Below, in pieces: positions 42,643 through 52,049 of a DNA stretch of 64,000 bases. Under the pieces are notes generated by a model, which saw only the letters and a program-made list of their open reading frames with translations, made no database searches and was not told the origin of the DNA. Both the position numbers and the translations under genes were made by a program. Positions within the stretch are counted from its first letter, which is position 1. Each line of letters starts with the position of its first letter. This DNA is from Lachnoclostridium sp. An131 (GTDB taxonomy: Bacteria > Bacillota > Clostridia > Lachnospirales > Lachnospiraceae): contig NZ_NFLI01000004.1 of NCBI RefSeq assembly GCF_002160825.1, positions 62,001 through 126,000 on the forward strand. Direction: 5' to 3'.

Positions 42643-43821
42643 TTACTCGTACAGGTTCTGTGCGATCTCCGGATCGTCCATGTTCTCAGCTGTGTACCAC
42701 TGGCATCCGGTGTCGATATCCTCTACGGTCTCGCCGTTTGCAGCCTTAACCAGAGTCTCTACCAGCTGCTCGCCCATTGCTACAGGAGCCTGGGTAACAG
42801 CGCCTGCGAATACTCCGCTTCTTACAGCCTGCATGATACTTGCACCAGAGTCAAATCCAGCTGCGATAACCTGTCCTTCACCGGTTCCGCACTTGTTCAG
42901 GTTCTCGTTAGCAGTGATGATTCCGTTTGCAGAGTGCTCGTTGGAACCATAGATAGCGATGGTGTCTTCCTGCTCCAGGATAGCAGAAGCGTCTGCTGCG
43001 GAAAGCTCGGAAGTAACGCTTGCCGGTACACGAACCTCGATAACCACGTCAGCCTCGTCGTTTACTTCAACGCCGGAGTCGGTTACGTAACGCTCGTTGG
43101 ATACGGAAGCCATACCAACTGTCTTGCCGGAATCTGCAACCAGAGAAGCCATCTCCTGGATGAATCCAAGGCCGCGGTTTACAACGGACTCAGAAGTAGC
43201 GTCCTGAGCAACTACGCCGATACGAACAGTGCCTTCTGCATTGGCGATTCTGTCAGAGATCAGCTTGTATACTTCCTGTGCTGCGATTCCGCCTGCTGCC
43301 AGGTTGTCAGTAGAGCAGTTTGCTACGATAGCGCCTTCCGGAGCGCCCGGAACACCAGAGTCGAATCCAACGATCGGGATTCCGGAATCAACTGCAGTCT
43401 GCAGAAGATCCATTACAGAGTTTGTATCCAGAGCTGCCAGTCCGATTGCGCTCGGATTTGCGTTCAGAGCTGTCTCCAGCTGCTGTACCTGCTGCTGAAT
43501 GTTGGACTCACTGTCCGGTCCTACAAAGTTTACAGTAACGCCAAGCTCTTCTGCCTTGGAATTCACGCCGTTCAGAACTGCCTGCCAGTATGCATGCTGA
43601 AGTCCCTTGGATACGATCTCCAGATGAAGTCCGGAATTGTCGGTTGTCGCTTCCGCATCTGCCGTCTCCTCAGTCTCAGCCGCATCCGTGGTCTCCTCGG
43701 TCTCAGCTGCTGCATCGGTTGTTGTGTCTGTTGTCGTGGTGTCTCCACCGCCGCCGCAGCCTGCAAGCAGAGTTGCTACCATTGCTACGCTGATAAGCGC
43801 TGCTAAGAGTTTCTTTTTCAT
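42643..43821 (-). CDS. Sugar-binding lipoprotein of fucose-type ABC importer
   Basis: 392 residues. Signal peptide MKKKLLAALISVAMVATLLA with lipobox LLAGC, a linker with TTDAAAETEETTDAAE repeats, and a type I binding fold: LHLEIVSKGLQHAYWQAVLNGV, QQVQQLETALNANPSAIGLAALD, IPIVGFDSGVPGAPEGAIVANCSTDN, and VIAAGFDSGASIMQAVRSG. ATG 43821 follows AAAGGAGG. It lies after its two permeases and ATPase, with fucU beyond; the ligand may be fucose or a related deoxysugar. Confidence 0.92.
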   Translation of the reverse strand: MKKKLLAALISVAMVATLLAGCGGGGDTTTTDTTTDAAAETEETTDAAETEETADAEATTDNSGLHLEIVSKGLQHAYWQAVLNGVNSKAEELGVTVNFVGPDSESNIQQQVQQLETALNANPSAIGLAALDTNSVMDLLQTAVDSGIPIVGFDSGVPGAPEGAIVANCSTDNLAAGGIAAQEVYKLISDRIANAEGTVRIGVVAQDATSESVVNRGLGFIQEMASLVADSGKTVGMASVSNERYVTDSGVEVNDEADVVIEVRVPASVTSELSAADASAILEQEDTIAIYGSNEHSANGIITANENLNKCGTGEGQVIAAGFDSGASIMQAVRSGVFAGAVTQAPVAMGEQLVETLVKAANGETVEDIDTGCQWYTAENMDDPEIAQNLYE

Positions 43822-43951
43822 TTTGAATCCTCCTTTTACTTTGTTCTCCCTTTTGGGTTTTATGTAAGCCGCCTTGCCTGACGGTACATATCTTAAACTG
43901 AAATCACTGAAATCCTGCCGCTTTCCGCCGCTGCCCTTCCGGGCGCCGGAT

Positions 43952-44956
43952 TCAGGAAAGCTTCTTATTCTTCAGGACATCCACGTATACTGCCACCAGC
44001 AATACAACGCCGATGATAATCTGCTGATAGTTTGCCTGAAGTCCAACCTTCGGAAGACCTGTCTGCAGAATCGACATGATGAATACTCCAAGGATGGTTC
44101 CGGCTATGGTTCCTGAACCGCCGCTCATGGAGGTTCCTCCGATAATCGCTCCGCCGATGGCGTTCAGCTCTACTCCGCCGCCGCCTCCGGGCGTCATGGA
44201 CTGGAATGCCGAGCTGTAGGCCAGCGCTGCAAGCCCTGTGAAGAAGCCGCAGATCAGGTACGCCAGCGTCTGGTATTTCGCCACATTGATTCCGGAAAGG
44301 CGTGTCGCCTCTTTATTGCTTCCAATAGCGATGATATAGCGCCCCGGACGTGTCTTATTCAGGATAATGCTCATAACCACTGCGGCAATCAGCACCCAGA
44401 GAAAGCCCAGCGGAATCTTTGTCCCGGACGGCAGCGTGAACTTGAAAAGATTTCTCGTCCAGCCTTCCGGAGTGCCTGCAATCGGCCATGTGATACTGGA
44501 TCCGCCTGTAATGATGGCGCCCAGACCCCGGACAATCATCATCGTACACAGCGTCGCCAGGAAAGGAGCATGCCCTCCCTTTGAGACAATCAGTCCGTTC
44601 ACCAATCCTACCAGAACTCCCATGCCCACCGTCACCAGAATTCCTACGATAACCGGCATATCCATCTTTGTAATCAGATAGCCGCCTGCCAGCGCATAAC
44701 AGAACATTCCTGTTCCGATGGAAAGATCTACGCCTCCCGTGATCAGGCAGAAGGTTACGCCGATCCCCAGGAAAGCCAGATAGTATGTATAATCCATGAT
44801 ACTTAACAGCGAAGCGTAGGTCCAGAATGACGAGCTCTTCACACTGAAGAAGATAAGCAGAAGAATCAGCACCAGTACAACGACGACTTTCTGCACGCCA
44901 ATCGCTCTCACTATCGGATTGTTCGTAAATGCATTTCCTTTTTTCTTGTTTGTCAT
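43952..44956 (-). CDS. Sugar ABC transporter permease (RbsC/MglC type)
   Basis: 334 residues, multi-spanning. Blocks: FCLITGGVDLSIGTGMFCYALAGG (TGGVDLS), VGVLVGLVNGLIVSKGGHAPFLATL, the coupling loop AIGSNKEATRLSGINVAKYQ and IGGTSMSGGSGTIAGT. A divalent glycine-rich stretch TPGGGGGVELNAI near residue 255 is longer than usual. Starts 14 nt after the ATPase gene. Forms the membrane pore with the permease at 46486-47499. Confidence 0.93.
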   Translation of the reverse strand: MTNKKKGNAFTNNPIVRAIGVQKVVVVLVLILLLIFFSVKSSSFWTYASLLSIMDYTYYLAFLGIGVTFCLITGGVDLSIGTGMFCYALAGGYLITKMDMPVIVGILVTVGMGVLVGLVNGLIVSKGGHAPFLATLCTMMIVRGLGAIITGGSSITWPIAGTPEGWTRNLFKFTLPSGTKIPLGFLWVLIAAVVMSIILNKTRPGRYIIAIGSNKEATRLSGINVAKYQTLAYLICGFFTGLAALAYSSAFQSMTPGGGGGVELNAIGGAIIGGTSMSGGSGTIAGTILGVFIMSILQTGLPKVGLQANYQQIIIGVVLLVAVYVDVLKNKKLS

Positions 44957-44970
44957 TGCTCTGCTCCCTC

Positions 44971-46464
44971 CTAATTCCTAAGCGTCGCCGCATGCATGAT
45001 CCGCTCCTGGGTCGCTTCCTCGATTCCGAGCTCTCCAGTCTTTCTTCCTTCACACATAACGACGATCCTGTCGCTCATACGCAGTATCTCAGTCATCTCT
45101 GAGGAAACCATGATAATGGACTTTCCTTCCGCCACCAGCTCGTTCATCAGATGATAAATCTCGCTCTTGGCTCCTACGTCGATTCCGCGTGTTGGTTCAT
45201 CGAAAATCAGGATATCGCAGTTCCTTACCAGCCACTTGGCGATAACCACCTTCTGCTGGTTTCCTCCGGACAGGTTTACTACCAGCTGATCCACGCCCGG
45301 CGTCTTTGTCTTAAGGATGTCTACATATTTCTGCGCCACCTCGTTCTCTTTTTTCTTGTCTATGAAGAGTCCCTTCATATACTCGTCCAGAGTAGCCATC
45401 GTGGAGTTTTCAGCCACCGTCTTGTCTACGATAATGCCAAAACGCTTCCGGTCCTCGGACAGGTATCCGATTCCGTGGCTTACCGCATCCCTCGGCGTCT
45501 TGATATCTACCTTCTCGCCATTGATATAGATATCTCCGCTCTGCTTGGGATCCGCTCCAAACAGCGCTCTCATGGTCTCGGTACGTCCCGCTCCCATCAG
45601 CCCGGAGAAGCCTAAAATCTCACCCTTGCGAAGCTCGAAGCTTACATCCTGCACCATACGGCCTGCATTCAGATGCTCTACCTTCAGAACCACCGGAGCA
45701 TCCTTTGCCACCTGGCTCTCTGTCTTCGGATCCTCGTAAATTACACGGCCTACCATCATGTTGATGATATCTTCCTTGGTACAATCCTTCGTAATCAGCG
45801 TTCCCACATATCCGCCGTCACGCATGACGGTTACGCGGTCTGTAATGACCTTGATTTCATCCATACGGTGGGAGATATATACGATTCCCAGCTGCCTCTC
45901 TCTCAGATCCCGGATGATTTTGAACAGCTCTTCAATCTCCGCCTCTGTCAGGGCCGCTGACGGCTCGTCAAATATGATGACCTTCGCGTCATGGGAAATC
46001 GCCTTCGCAATCTCACACATCTGCTGCTTACCTACGGTCAGCCTGCTCATGGTCTCCGTCGGGTCGATATCGATGCCCAGCTGGTCAAACAGCTTTCTGG
46101 CCTCCTCGTTCATCTTCTTATCGTCGATGAATTTCCCCTTCATAAATTCACGGCCGATAAAGATATTCTGCGCTACGGTCAGATGGCCCAGCATATTCAG
46201 CTCCTGATGCACGATTACGATTCCTGCATCCTGCGCCTCTCTCGGATTGGTAAACTCCACTTCCTTTCCTTCAAAAGTAATGGTTCCTTCATCCTTGCTG
46301 TAAATACCGGTCAGCACCTTCATCAGAGTGGATTTTCCCGCTCCGTTCTCGCCCATCAGCGCATGTACCTCGCCCTTACGCACCTCCAGATCTACATGAT
46401 CCAGCGCATGTACACCGGGGAATGATTTGTCAATGCCTTTCATGGTTAAAATTACGTCGCCCAT
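44971..46464 (-). CDS. Sugar ABC transporter ATP-binding protein (double cassette)
   Basis: 497 residues. First cassette: GENGAGKSTLMKVLTG, SRLTVGKQQMCEIAKAIS, VIIFDEPSAAL. Second cassette: LMGAGRTETMRALFG, VVNLSGGNQQKVVIAKWLV, ILIFDEPTRGIDVGAK. Both Walker B motifs are complete. Sits between its two permease genes, a common order for sugar importers of this clade. Provides energy for the fucose-type importer. Confidence 0.95.
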   Translation of the reverse strand: MGDVILTMKGIDKSFPGVHALDHVDLEVRKGEVHALMGENGAGKSTLMKVLTGIYSKDEGTITFEGKEVEFTNPREAQDAGIVIVHQELNMLGHLTVAQNIFIGREFMKGKFIDDKKMNEEARKLFDQLGIDIDPTETMSRLTVGKQQMCEIAKAISHDAKVIIFDEPSAALTEAEIEELFKIIRDLRERQLGIVYISHRMDEIKVITDRVTVMRDGGYVGTLITKDCTKEDIINMMVGRVIYEDPKTESQVAKDAPVVLKVEHLNAGRMVQDVSFELRKGEILGFSGLMGAGRTETMRALFGADPKQSGDIYINGEKVDIKTPRDAVSHGIGYLSEDRKRFGIIVDKTVAENSTMATLDEYMKGLFIDKKKENEVAQKYVDILKTKTPGVDQLVVNLSGGNQQKVVIAKWLVRNCDILIFDEPTRGIDVGAKSEIYHLMNELVAEGKSIIMVSSEMTEILRMSDRIVVMCEGRKTGELGIEEATQERIMHAATLRN

Positions 46465-46485
46465 TTTTTCGCTTCCCCCTTTCGA

Positions 46486-47499
46486 TTAATTGCGCCGGCG
46501 GCGGCTTCTCAGGTCCGCATATACTACTACCAGAACGATAAGTCCGGTGATGATATACTGATAATTAATCTGCAGGCCCATGGTCATAATGCCCTCCTGC
46601 AGAAGCGCCATAATCAGCACTCCAATCAGAGTTCCGCCGATGGAAGCTACTCCTCCGGTCATGGACGTCCCGCCCATAACGCAGCCTGCAATCGCTTCAT
46701 TATTGAAGGTGTCGCCCAGGCCCGGCTGAACGGTCGTATAAACTCCCACATAGAAGATAGCCGCGATACCTGCCAGTGTTCCGCAGAGAATATAAGCCAG
46801 CGTCTCCCAGCCCTTTGTATTTACACCGGACAGGCGCACTGCCTCCCGGTTGCTTCCGATACACAGAATATAACGTCCCGCTTTTGTCTTATTGAGAATG
46901 ATCGCGCAGATGACTGCTCCAATCAAAAGAATCACCAGGCCGGTCGGCAGCGTAACGCCTCCCACCTGCAGCCTGACCAGATTGCGGTACCAGCCGTTTC
47001 CGCTGGGATCCGTCAGCTGCGGCCAGCTCACCGGCTGGGTCTTCGTAAATACGGAGCCAAGGCCCTTGGCAATCATCATGCTGGCCATGGAGGTGATAAA
47101 GGACGGCAGTCCAAGATAGGTCACCAGAAGTCCGTTCAGGGTTCCAAATGCGGTTCCTACCAGAATGCAGAGCACCAGGCAGAGCACCAGAGGCCATCCG
47201 TTCATCGTGAGCTGGTATCCTGCAATCAGCGCTGCGCAGAACATCACCGGCCCAATGGAGAAATCGATTCCTCCGGTCGCGATAACAAAGGTTACGCCCA
47301 GGGACAGAAAGCCCATAAAGCAGGCATAGTTCATAGCGCTTAAGATATGCGCCCAGGTCACAAAATTAGCGTTCGCGTCAGGATTCACGATCGGCACCAG
47401 TACTGCAAATAATATGTACAGCAGTATCAGAATGCAGAACAGCACCAGACTGTTGAATCCGATCTTTTTCACGAATGCATTCTCTTTAATCTTATCCAC
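46486..47499 (-). CDS. Sugar ABC transporter permease (RbsC/MglC type)
   Basis: 337 residues, multi-spanning. Blocks: VTFVIATGGIDFSIGPVMFCAALIAG, GTAFGTLNGLLVTYLGLPSFITSMAS, coupling loop CIGSNREAVRLSGVNTKGW, and MGGTSMTGGVASIGGT. The start is GTG 47499 with AGGAGGGAA upstream. First gene of the importer operon. Promoter at 47610-47638; the leader contains a GGGCG/CGCCC hairpin at 47520-47535. Confidence 0.93.
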   Translation of the reverse strand: MDKIKENAFVKKIGFNSLVLFCILILLYILFAVLVPIVNPDANANFVTWAHILSAMNYACFMGFLSLGVTFVIATGGIDFSIGPVMFCAALIAGYQLTMNGWPLVLCLVLCILVGTAFGTLNGLLVTYLGLPSFITSMASMMIAKGLGSVFTKTQPVSWPQLTDPSGNGWYRNLVRLQVGGVTLPTGLVILLIGAVICAIILNKTKAGRYILCIGSNREAVRLSGVNTKGWETLAYILCGTLAGIAAIFYVGVYTTVQPGLGDTFNNEAIAGCVMGGTSMTGGVASIGGTLIGVLIMALLQEGIMTMGLQINYQYIITGLIVLVVVYADLRSRRRRN

Positions 47500-47609
47500 G
47501 TTCTTCCCTCCTAGTTACCGGGCGACCGAACGCCCGTCCCGTCCAGTATCCTTGAGAAACAGGGCCGAAGGGGGAGACTTACCCCTTGTCCGTTTCTGAA
47601 TCTGTGTAC

Positions 47610-47638
47610 ATTATATGTCTAAATTATGAATAAATTAA
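47610..47638 (-). promoter_or_regulatory. Promoter of the fucose-type ABC operon
   Basis: On the minus strand TTAATT (47638-47633), a 17-bp spacer and a perfect TATAAT (47615-47610) give a leader of about 105 nt. The weak -35 fits activation by the adjacent response regulator. Confidence 0.6.
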
Positions 47639-47668
47639 TAGAAAATCTTATTTGAAATGGTAAAAATT

Positions 47669-48646
47669 TTACTCCGCCACCGGAAACAGCAGCTTCTGGT
47701 TCTCCTCCGTATACATATTCTCCTTTGTAATCAGCTCAGAACCGGAATCAATACTCTGTTCCACCGCCTCGCCCTGCACGGCGCGGACCGCCGTTTCCAC
47801 GCCCAGGTACCCCATATTAAACGGCTTCTGAATGGCAAGCGCCTCATAGACGCCTGCCTCCAGCAGCTGAATCTGCTCTATGGAGCTGTCGATGCCTGCC
47901 ATGCGGATCTGGTCAGACAGCCCCAGCTCCAGCACAGCCCGGGCCGCCCCCACGGCAGAATATTCATTGAGGCCTACAATCATATTCATATCCGGATATT
48001 TTTCCAGAAGCTCCCGGGTCAGCTCCGAAGCCCTCTCCGTCACAGAATCGCAGAATACAATTTCCGCTACCTGGGCCTCGGCGTCTCCCAGCCCCGCCCG
48101 GAAGCCAGCCTCCCGTCCGAGAGCCGTAGAGCTTCCCTCCACATGGCCGACGATGCCGATCACAGTGTCCTCATCCACAAACTGCTTCATATAGCTTCCC
48201 ATTTTATAGCCGAGCTCATAGTTGTCCGTGGCTACGGCGGCCGTTCCCGCTTCCTCTTCCATCGTCGAATCCAGGAGAATCAGCTCAATTCCGGCCTCCT
48301 CTATCCGGCGCGCATAGGGCAGCGTCTCCCTGCTGCTGCCGGGGGCCAGAACGATTGCGTCCGGCTTCTCCGCAATCGCCTCCAGGATCATCTCATTCTG
48401 CCGTTCAATATCCTGTTCCCGCTCCGGCCCGGTAACAGTCAGGACGGCGCCGTGCTCCTGAGCCGCCATTTCGCCCCCCTGATATACGGATGTCCAGAAA
48501 TCCGTATCGTCCATGGCCTTTTGAATCATGATAATCCGGCAGGGGCTTTTCTTTGTCCCCGTAAGGCTCAAAAGCAGGAGCGCAAGCGCCGCCAGAAGCA
48601 GAAGCGCTGCCAGAAGCAGCAGAATTCTGCGGTTACGTCTGTTCAT
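47669..48646 (-). CDS. Membrane-anchored sugar-binding protein partnering the sensor kinase
   Basis: 325 residues. One N-terminal hydrophobic helix (ILLLLAALLLLAALALLLLS) has no lipobox cysteine, so it is probably an uncleaved anchor. A type I binding fold follows: RIIMIQKAMDDTDFWTSVYQGGE, PDAIVLAPGSSRETLPYARRI, AAVATDNYELGYKMGSYM, RMAGIDSSIEQIQLLEAG. It overlaps the end of the kinase gene by 14 nt, so the three (regulator, kinase, binding protein) are coupled. It probably binds the sugar and presents it to the kinase's extracellular domain; that role is inference. Confidence 0.85.
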   Translation of the reverse strand: MNRRNRRILLLLAALLLLAALALLLLSLTGTKKSPCRIIMIQKAMDDTDFWTSVYQGGEMAAQEHGAVLTVTGPEREQDIERQNEMILEAIAEKPDAIVLAPGSSRETLPYARRIEEAGIELILLDSTMEEEAGTAAVATDNYELGYKMGSYMKQFVDEDTVIGIVGHVEGSSTALGREAGFRAGLGDAEAQVAEIVFCDSVTERASELTRELLEKYPDMNMIVGLNEYSAVGAARAVLELGLSDQIRMAGIDSSIEQIQLLEAGVYEALAIQKPFNMGYLGVETAVRAVQGEAVEQSIDSGSELITKENMYTEENQKLLFPVAE

Positions 48647-50414
48647 CCGTCTCCTCCCTTCTTCCCGGAAGCCGGATTCTTACTGTCGTCCCTTTTCCCG
48701 GCTCGCTTTCGAAGCTCAGGCCATAAGCCGTCCCGTAATAGAGCCGGATGCGCTCATGGACGTTCTGCAGGCCTACTCCGTTGGATTTTGTGTCCCGCAC
48801 ATGCTTTTCAAAAATATGCTCCAGGGTATCCTGATCCATCCCTCTTCCATCATCCTGCACCCGAAGGATGATGCTGCCCTCCTCCCGGAAGCCCCGGATC
48901 TGAATCAGGCCCTTGCCTTCCTTGTATTTGATTCCATGATAGATCGCGTTTTCAACCACAGGCTGAAGAACCAGCTTCACAGTCTCTTCCTTACGGATAT
49001 CCGGATCCACCTCAATCTCATACTCCAGCTTATCCTGGTAGCGCATCTTCTGTATGGTCAGATAGGCCTCGGTGTAATCGATCTCTTCCTCAATTGTCAC
49101 CACCTCCTGCTCATTGCTGATGCTGCGCCGCAGAAGCCGTGCCAGGGAGGACGTCATTTTCACTACCTCCTGATTTTTTCCCCACTCCGCCATCCAGATG
49201 ATGGAATCCAGCGTATTATAAAGAAAATGCGGATTAATCTGAGACTGAAGCACCTTCAGCTCATATTTCCGCTTTGCCTGCTGCTCCTTCTCACTCTGCT
49301 CCATCAGATTCTGAATTTCCCGGGTCATCGTGTTGAAATTGCGGCTCAGCCGCCCGATCTCATTGTTTTCCCGGACCTCCAGCGCCACATGGGAGAAGTT
49401 TCCCTTCTCTACCTCCTTCATGGAAAGCTCCAGGGACTTGATAGGCCTTGTAATCTTATCGGAAAGGACAAAGGCCAGCAGCATGGCAACGGCAAGCAGC
49501 ACCATAGCCACCAGAAGATAGGTGACCCGCGCTTCGTCCGCTCCTGCCATCAGCTCCGACACATAGGAAACGCCCACCACGATCCAGCCTGTGGCCTCAG
49601 AACGGGAAACCGTGTACAGCCTTCCGTCATCCGTCAGGAAGGAGGGGGTGTCTGTATCCATAACCTCTGAAATAAGCTCATCCTTCATCCCGCTGTAAAT
49701 CAGCTGCTGCTGGGGATGGTACACGATTCCTCCGTTCTCATCCAGAATATAGATGTACCCCCGGTCGCCCAGGCTGATGCGTTCGCACAGATCACTGATG
49801 GAATTATAATTCAGGTCGACAAAAAAGACCCCTTGAACCCCAGGACTTGCCTTATTTGTGATGCTCCGGCTTAAGGTTACAACCCAGTCATATTTCTCGG
49901 CTATGGCATTCTGTACATGGGAGGTGGAAATCACCGCCTGGCCTTCCGCTGCCAGGGCCTTCTGATACCACTCCAGCTCCGCGATATCCGTATATGGATT
50001 CAGCTCCGCCCTTCCGTCATTGATCAGCGGCTCTCTTCTGTCCGGCAGAAGCGCTATGTTCGTGATATCCTCACGGGTATCGGAAACCGTCTGGAACAGC
50101 GTTACGATCCGCTCCTGCAGCTGTCCGGAGCGCTCCCAGGTCAGATTTTCCGTAAACAGATAGTCCCGCACGTCCGAGTTGTTCGCTACGATAAAGGAAA
50201 TATTTTCCATATAGCTGATGTAGGAATCGATGTCATTGTTGACCTGACCGATCAGCTGGGAGGTATATTCCGTGGAATTTTCCAGTACGGTGCTCTGTGT
50301 GTACTGAAGCGAAATGATAAAATAGGTAAACAGTGCGAACGCCACCAGAGCGCCGAAGGACACGACGATGGAGGTGCGGACGCTCCGAAAGCGCATCAGC
50401 AGATTCTTTTTCAT
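48633..50414 (-). CDS. Sensor histidine kinase (LytS/YesM class)
   Basis: 593 residues. Transmembrane helices at about 15-37 and 290-312 flank an extracellular Cache-like domain (HVQNAIAEKYDWVVTLSRSI, GYIYILDENGGIVYHPQQQ). A HAMP region (LSDKITRPIKSLELSM) and coil follow, then the His-kinase box LQSQINPHFLYNTLDSIIWMAEWG with the phosphoacceptor His, and catalytic boxes NAIYHGIKYKEGKG and DDGRGMDQD, ending with GVGLQNVHERIRLYYG. Its start overlaps the response regulator stop (ATGA). It likely detects sugar via the anchored binding protein. Confidence 0.95.
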   Translation of the reverse strand: MKKNLLMRFRSVRTSIVVSFGALVAFALFTYFIISLQYTQSTVLENSTEYTSQLIGQVNNDIDSYISYMENISFIVANNSDVRDYLFTENLTWERSGQLQERIVTLFQTVSDTREDITNIALLPDRREPLINDGRAELNPYTDIAELEWYQKALAAEGQAVISTSHVQNAIAEKYDWVVTLSRSITNKASPGVQGVFFVDLNYNSISDLCERISLGDRGYIYILDENGGIVYHPQQQLIYSGMKDELISEVMDTDTPSFLTDDGRLYTVSRSEATGWIVVGVSYVSELMAGADEARVTYLLVAMVLLAVAMLLAFVLSDKITRPIKSLELSMKEVEKGNFSHVALEVRENNEIGRLSRNFNTMTREIQNLMEQSEKEQQAKRKYELKVLQSQINPHFLYNTLDSIIWMAEWGKNQEVVKMTSSLARLLRRSISNEQEVVTIEEEIDYTEAYLTIQKMRYQDKLEYEIEVDPDIRKEETVKLVLQPVVENAIYHGIKYKEGKGLIQIRGFREEGSIILRVQDDGRGMDQDTLEHIFEKHVRDTKSNGVGLQNVHERIRLYYGTAYGLSFESEPGKGTTVRIRLPGRREETDEQT

Positions 50415-52024
50415 CTGTTCCGTTTCTCCTTCGCGTATTCCGTAGGGGTCTTGCCTGTAGCCTTTTTAAAGGAGACGCTGAAGTAATGGGGATCGGAAAA
50501 TCCCACCTCCTCCGCCACCTCATAGGCTCTTTTCGAGGTGTTTTCCAGAAGACTCTTTGCTTTCTCCATACGCTTCTTTGTCAGCGCCTCGATGAATGTC
50601 TCCCCTGTGTGGGTCTTGAAAAGCGTGCTGAAATAGCTGGTACTCATGGCAAGGTAGCTGCAGACAGAATTCAGGGTCACATCCGAATTCATATAATTCT
50701 GCTCAATATATTCCAGGGCCCGCATCGCCTGCTTCTTTCCGTAGCTGTCCCGCTGTTCATTCAGAAGCCTGGACAGGCTGCAGCAGATGGCAATCACATC
50801 CGTGGCCATATCCCGGAGCCTTTCATAGGTATAAAGCCGGTTCATCAGCTCCTTTTCCTCCTGCAGGATGCGGTTCTCCTGCTCCTCCGCCAGATCCGCC
50901 GCATTTACCACCGTCAGCAGAAGATTCTGCATGTAAATAATCGCCCGGTTCCTGTTGATTCTCGCTTCCCGGAGCACCTGCGCAAAGTCACGGATCGTCT
51001 GCTCTATCTCTCCGGGCTTTGCCGCCTTCACAGCCTGAGAAACCCGCTCAGCCCAGTGGGAGACGTCCACAGGCGTGCTCCTCCCTGCGCTCAGCATACG
51101 GGAACGCAGCACCTGGTTCCCGCCCAGCAGCCATTTCAGCTCCAGGGCCGCCCGGGCCATTTCATAGGACTGATAAAGCTTCGAAAGCTGTGAAACCGCC
51201 TCTCCCACTCCTGCCGTCGTTTCAATAAACAGAAGCTCCCGGATCGTTTTCCGCACAGCTCCCAGGGATTCCCCCGCATTTTTCTCAAGCTCCTCTTCCG
51301 TGCTTCCGCAGAAAATCACGACCGTCTTCTCCTCCATATTCTGAAAGACGACGCCCATTCCCTTCTGTTCGATCAGCTCCTGGGTAATATTAAAGATCGA
51401 AAAAAGCGCGAGCTCATCCCGCACGCCCGGATACCTGCTGACAAAGGGCGACAAATCATCGCCCTCCACAATCGCAGTATTGAAAACAGAACCCGGCAGC
51501 GAGACCTCCAGCTCCCGCATTTTTCCTTCCAAATCCTCTGTCCGCTCGTCGCCCTTAAGAAGGCTGTTCAGAAAACGGCCGCGCAAAAAAGGCCTGTTGC
51601 TCCGGTAGGCCCCCTTCAGCTTTTTCAGCGTCTCATTTTTCGCGCGCGCCTCGTCAAGACTGGCTCTGGCCTTCTCCAGAACCTCCGTCAGCTCTGCAGG
51701 CGTAACCGGCTTCAGGATATATTCCATCACCTGATAGCGCACTGCCTGCTTCGCATATTCAAATTCATCATAGCCGCTGATAATTACCGTCCGCGTATCC
51801 GGGCAGTGCTCATGAATATAACGGGCCAGCTCGATCCCATCCACATAAGGCATATAAATATCTGTGAGAACCAGGTCTGGAGGCGTCCTTTCAATCACCT
51901 CCATCGCTTGCTTCCCGTTTTCGCAGCTTGCTATCAGTTCAAACCCCATCTCTTCCCAGTGGATGTTCTCCCGGATTGCTTCCCGGATCAGGACCTCGTC
52001 ATCCACCAGCAGTACCTTATACAT
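50411..52024 (-). CDS. Response regulator with AraC-type DNA-binding domain (YesN class)
   Basis: 537 residues. Receiver domain 1-125 with acidic pair DDE at 8-10, phosphoacceptor Asp55 (LVLTDIYMPYVDG) and Lys in EYILKPVTPAEL. A long middle region of unknown fold follows. The C-terminal helix-turn-helix pair (about 430-537) shows YIEQNYMNSDVTLNSVCSYLAMSTSYFSTLFKTHTGETF and VAEEVGFSDPHYFSVSFKKATGKTPTEYAK. It precedes the kinase and binding protein in the operon and probably activates the ABC operon at 47499. Confidence 0.95.
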   Translation of the reverse strand: MYKVLLVDDEVLIREAIRENIHWEEMGFELIASCENGKQAMEVIERTPPDLVLTDIYMPYVDGIELARYIHEHCPDTRTVIISGYDEFEYAKQAVRYQVMEYILKPVTPAELTEVLEKARASLDEARAKNETLKKLKGAYRSNRPFLRGRFLNSLLKGDERTEDLEGKMRELEVSLPGSVFNTAIVEGDDLSPFVSRYPGVRDELALFSIFNITQELIEQKGMGVVFQNMEEKTVVIFCGSTEEELEKNAGESLGAVRKTIRELLFIETTAGVGEAVSQLSKLYQSYEMARAALELKWLLGGNQVLRSRMLSAGRSTPVDVSHWAERVSQAVKAAKPGEIEQTIRDFAQVLREARINRNRAIIYMQNLLLTVVNAADLAEEQENRILQEEKELMNRLYTYERLRDMATDVIAICCSLSRLLNEQRDSYGKKQAMRALEYIEQNYMNSDVTLNSVCSYLAMSTSYFSTLFKTHTGETFIEALTKKRMEKAKSLLENTSKRAYEVAEEVGFSDPHYFSVSFKKATGKTPTEYAKEKRNR

Positions 52025-52049
52025 AAACCTGCGCTCCCCCAGTGCTTTT

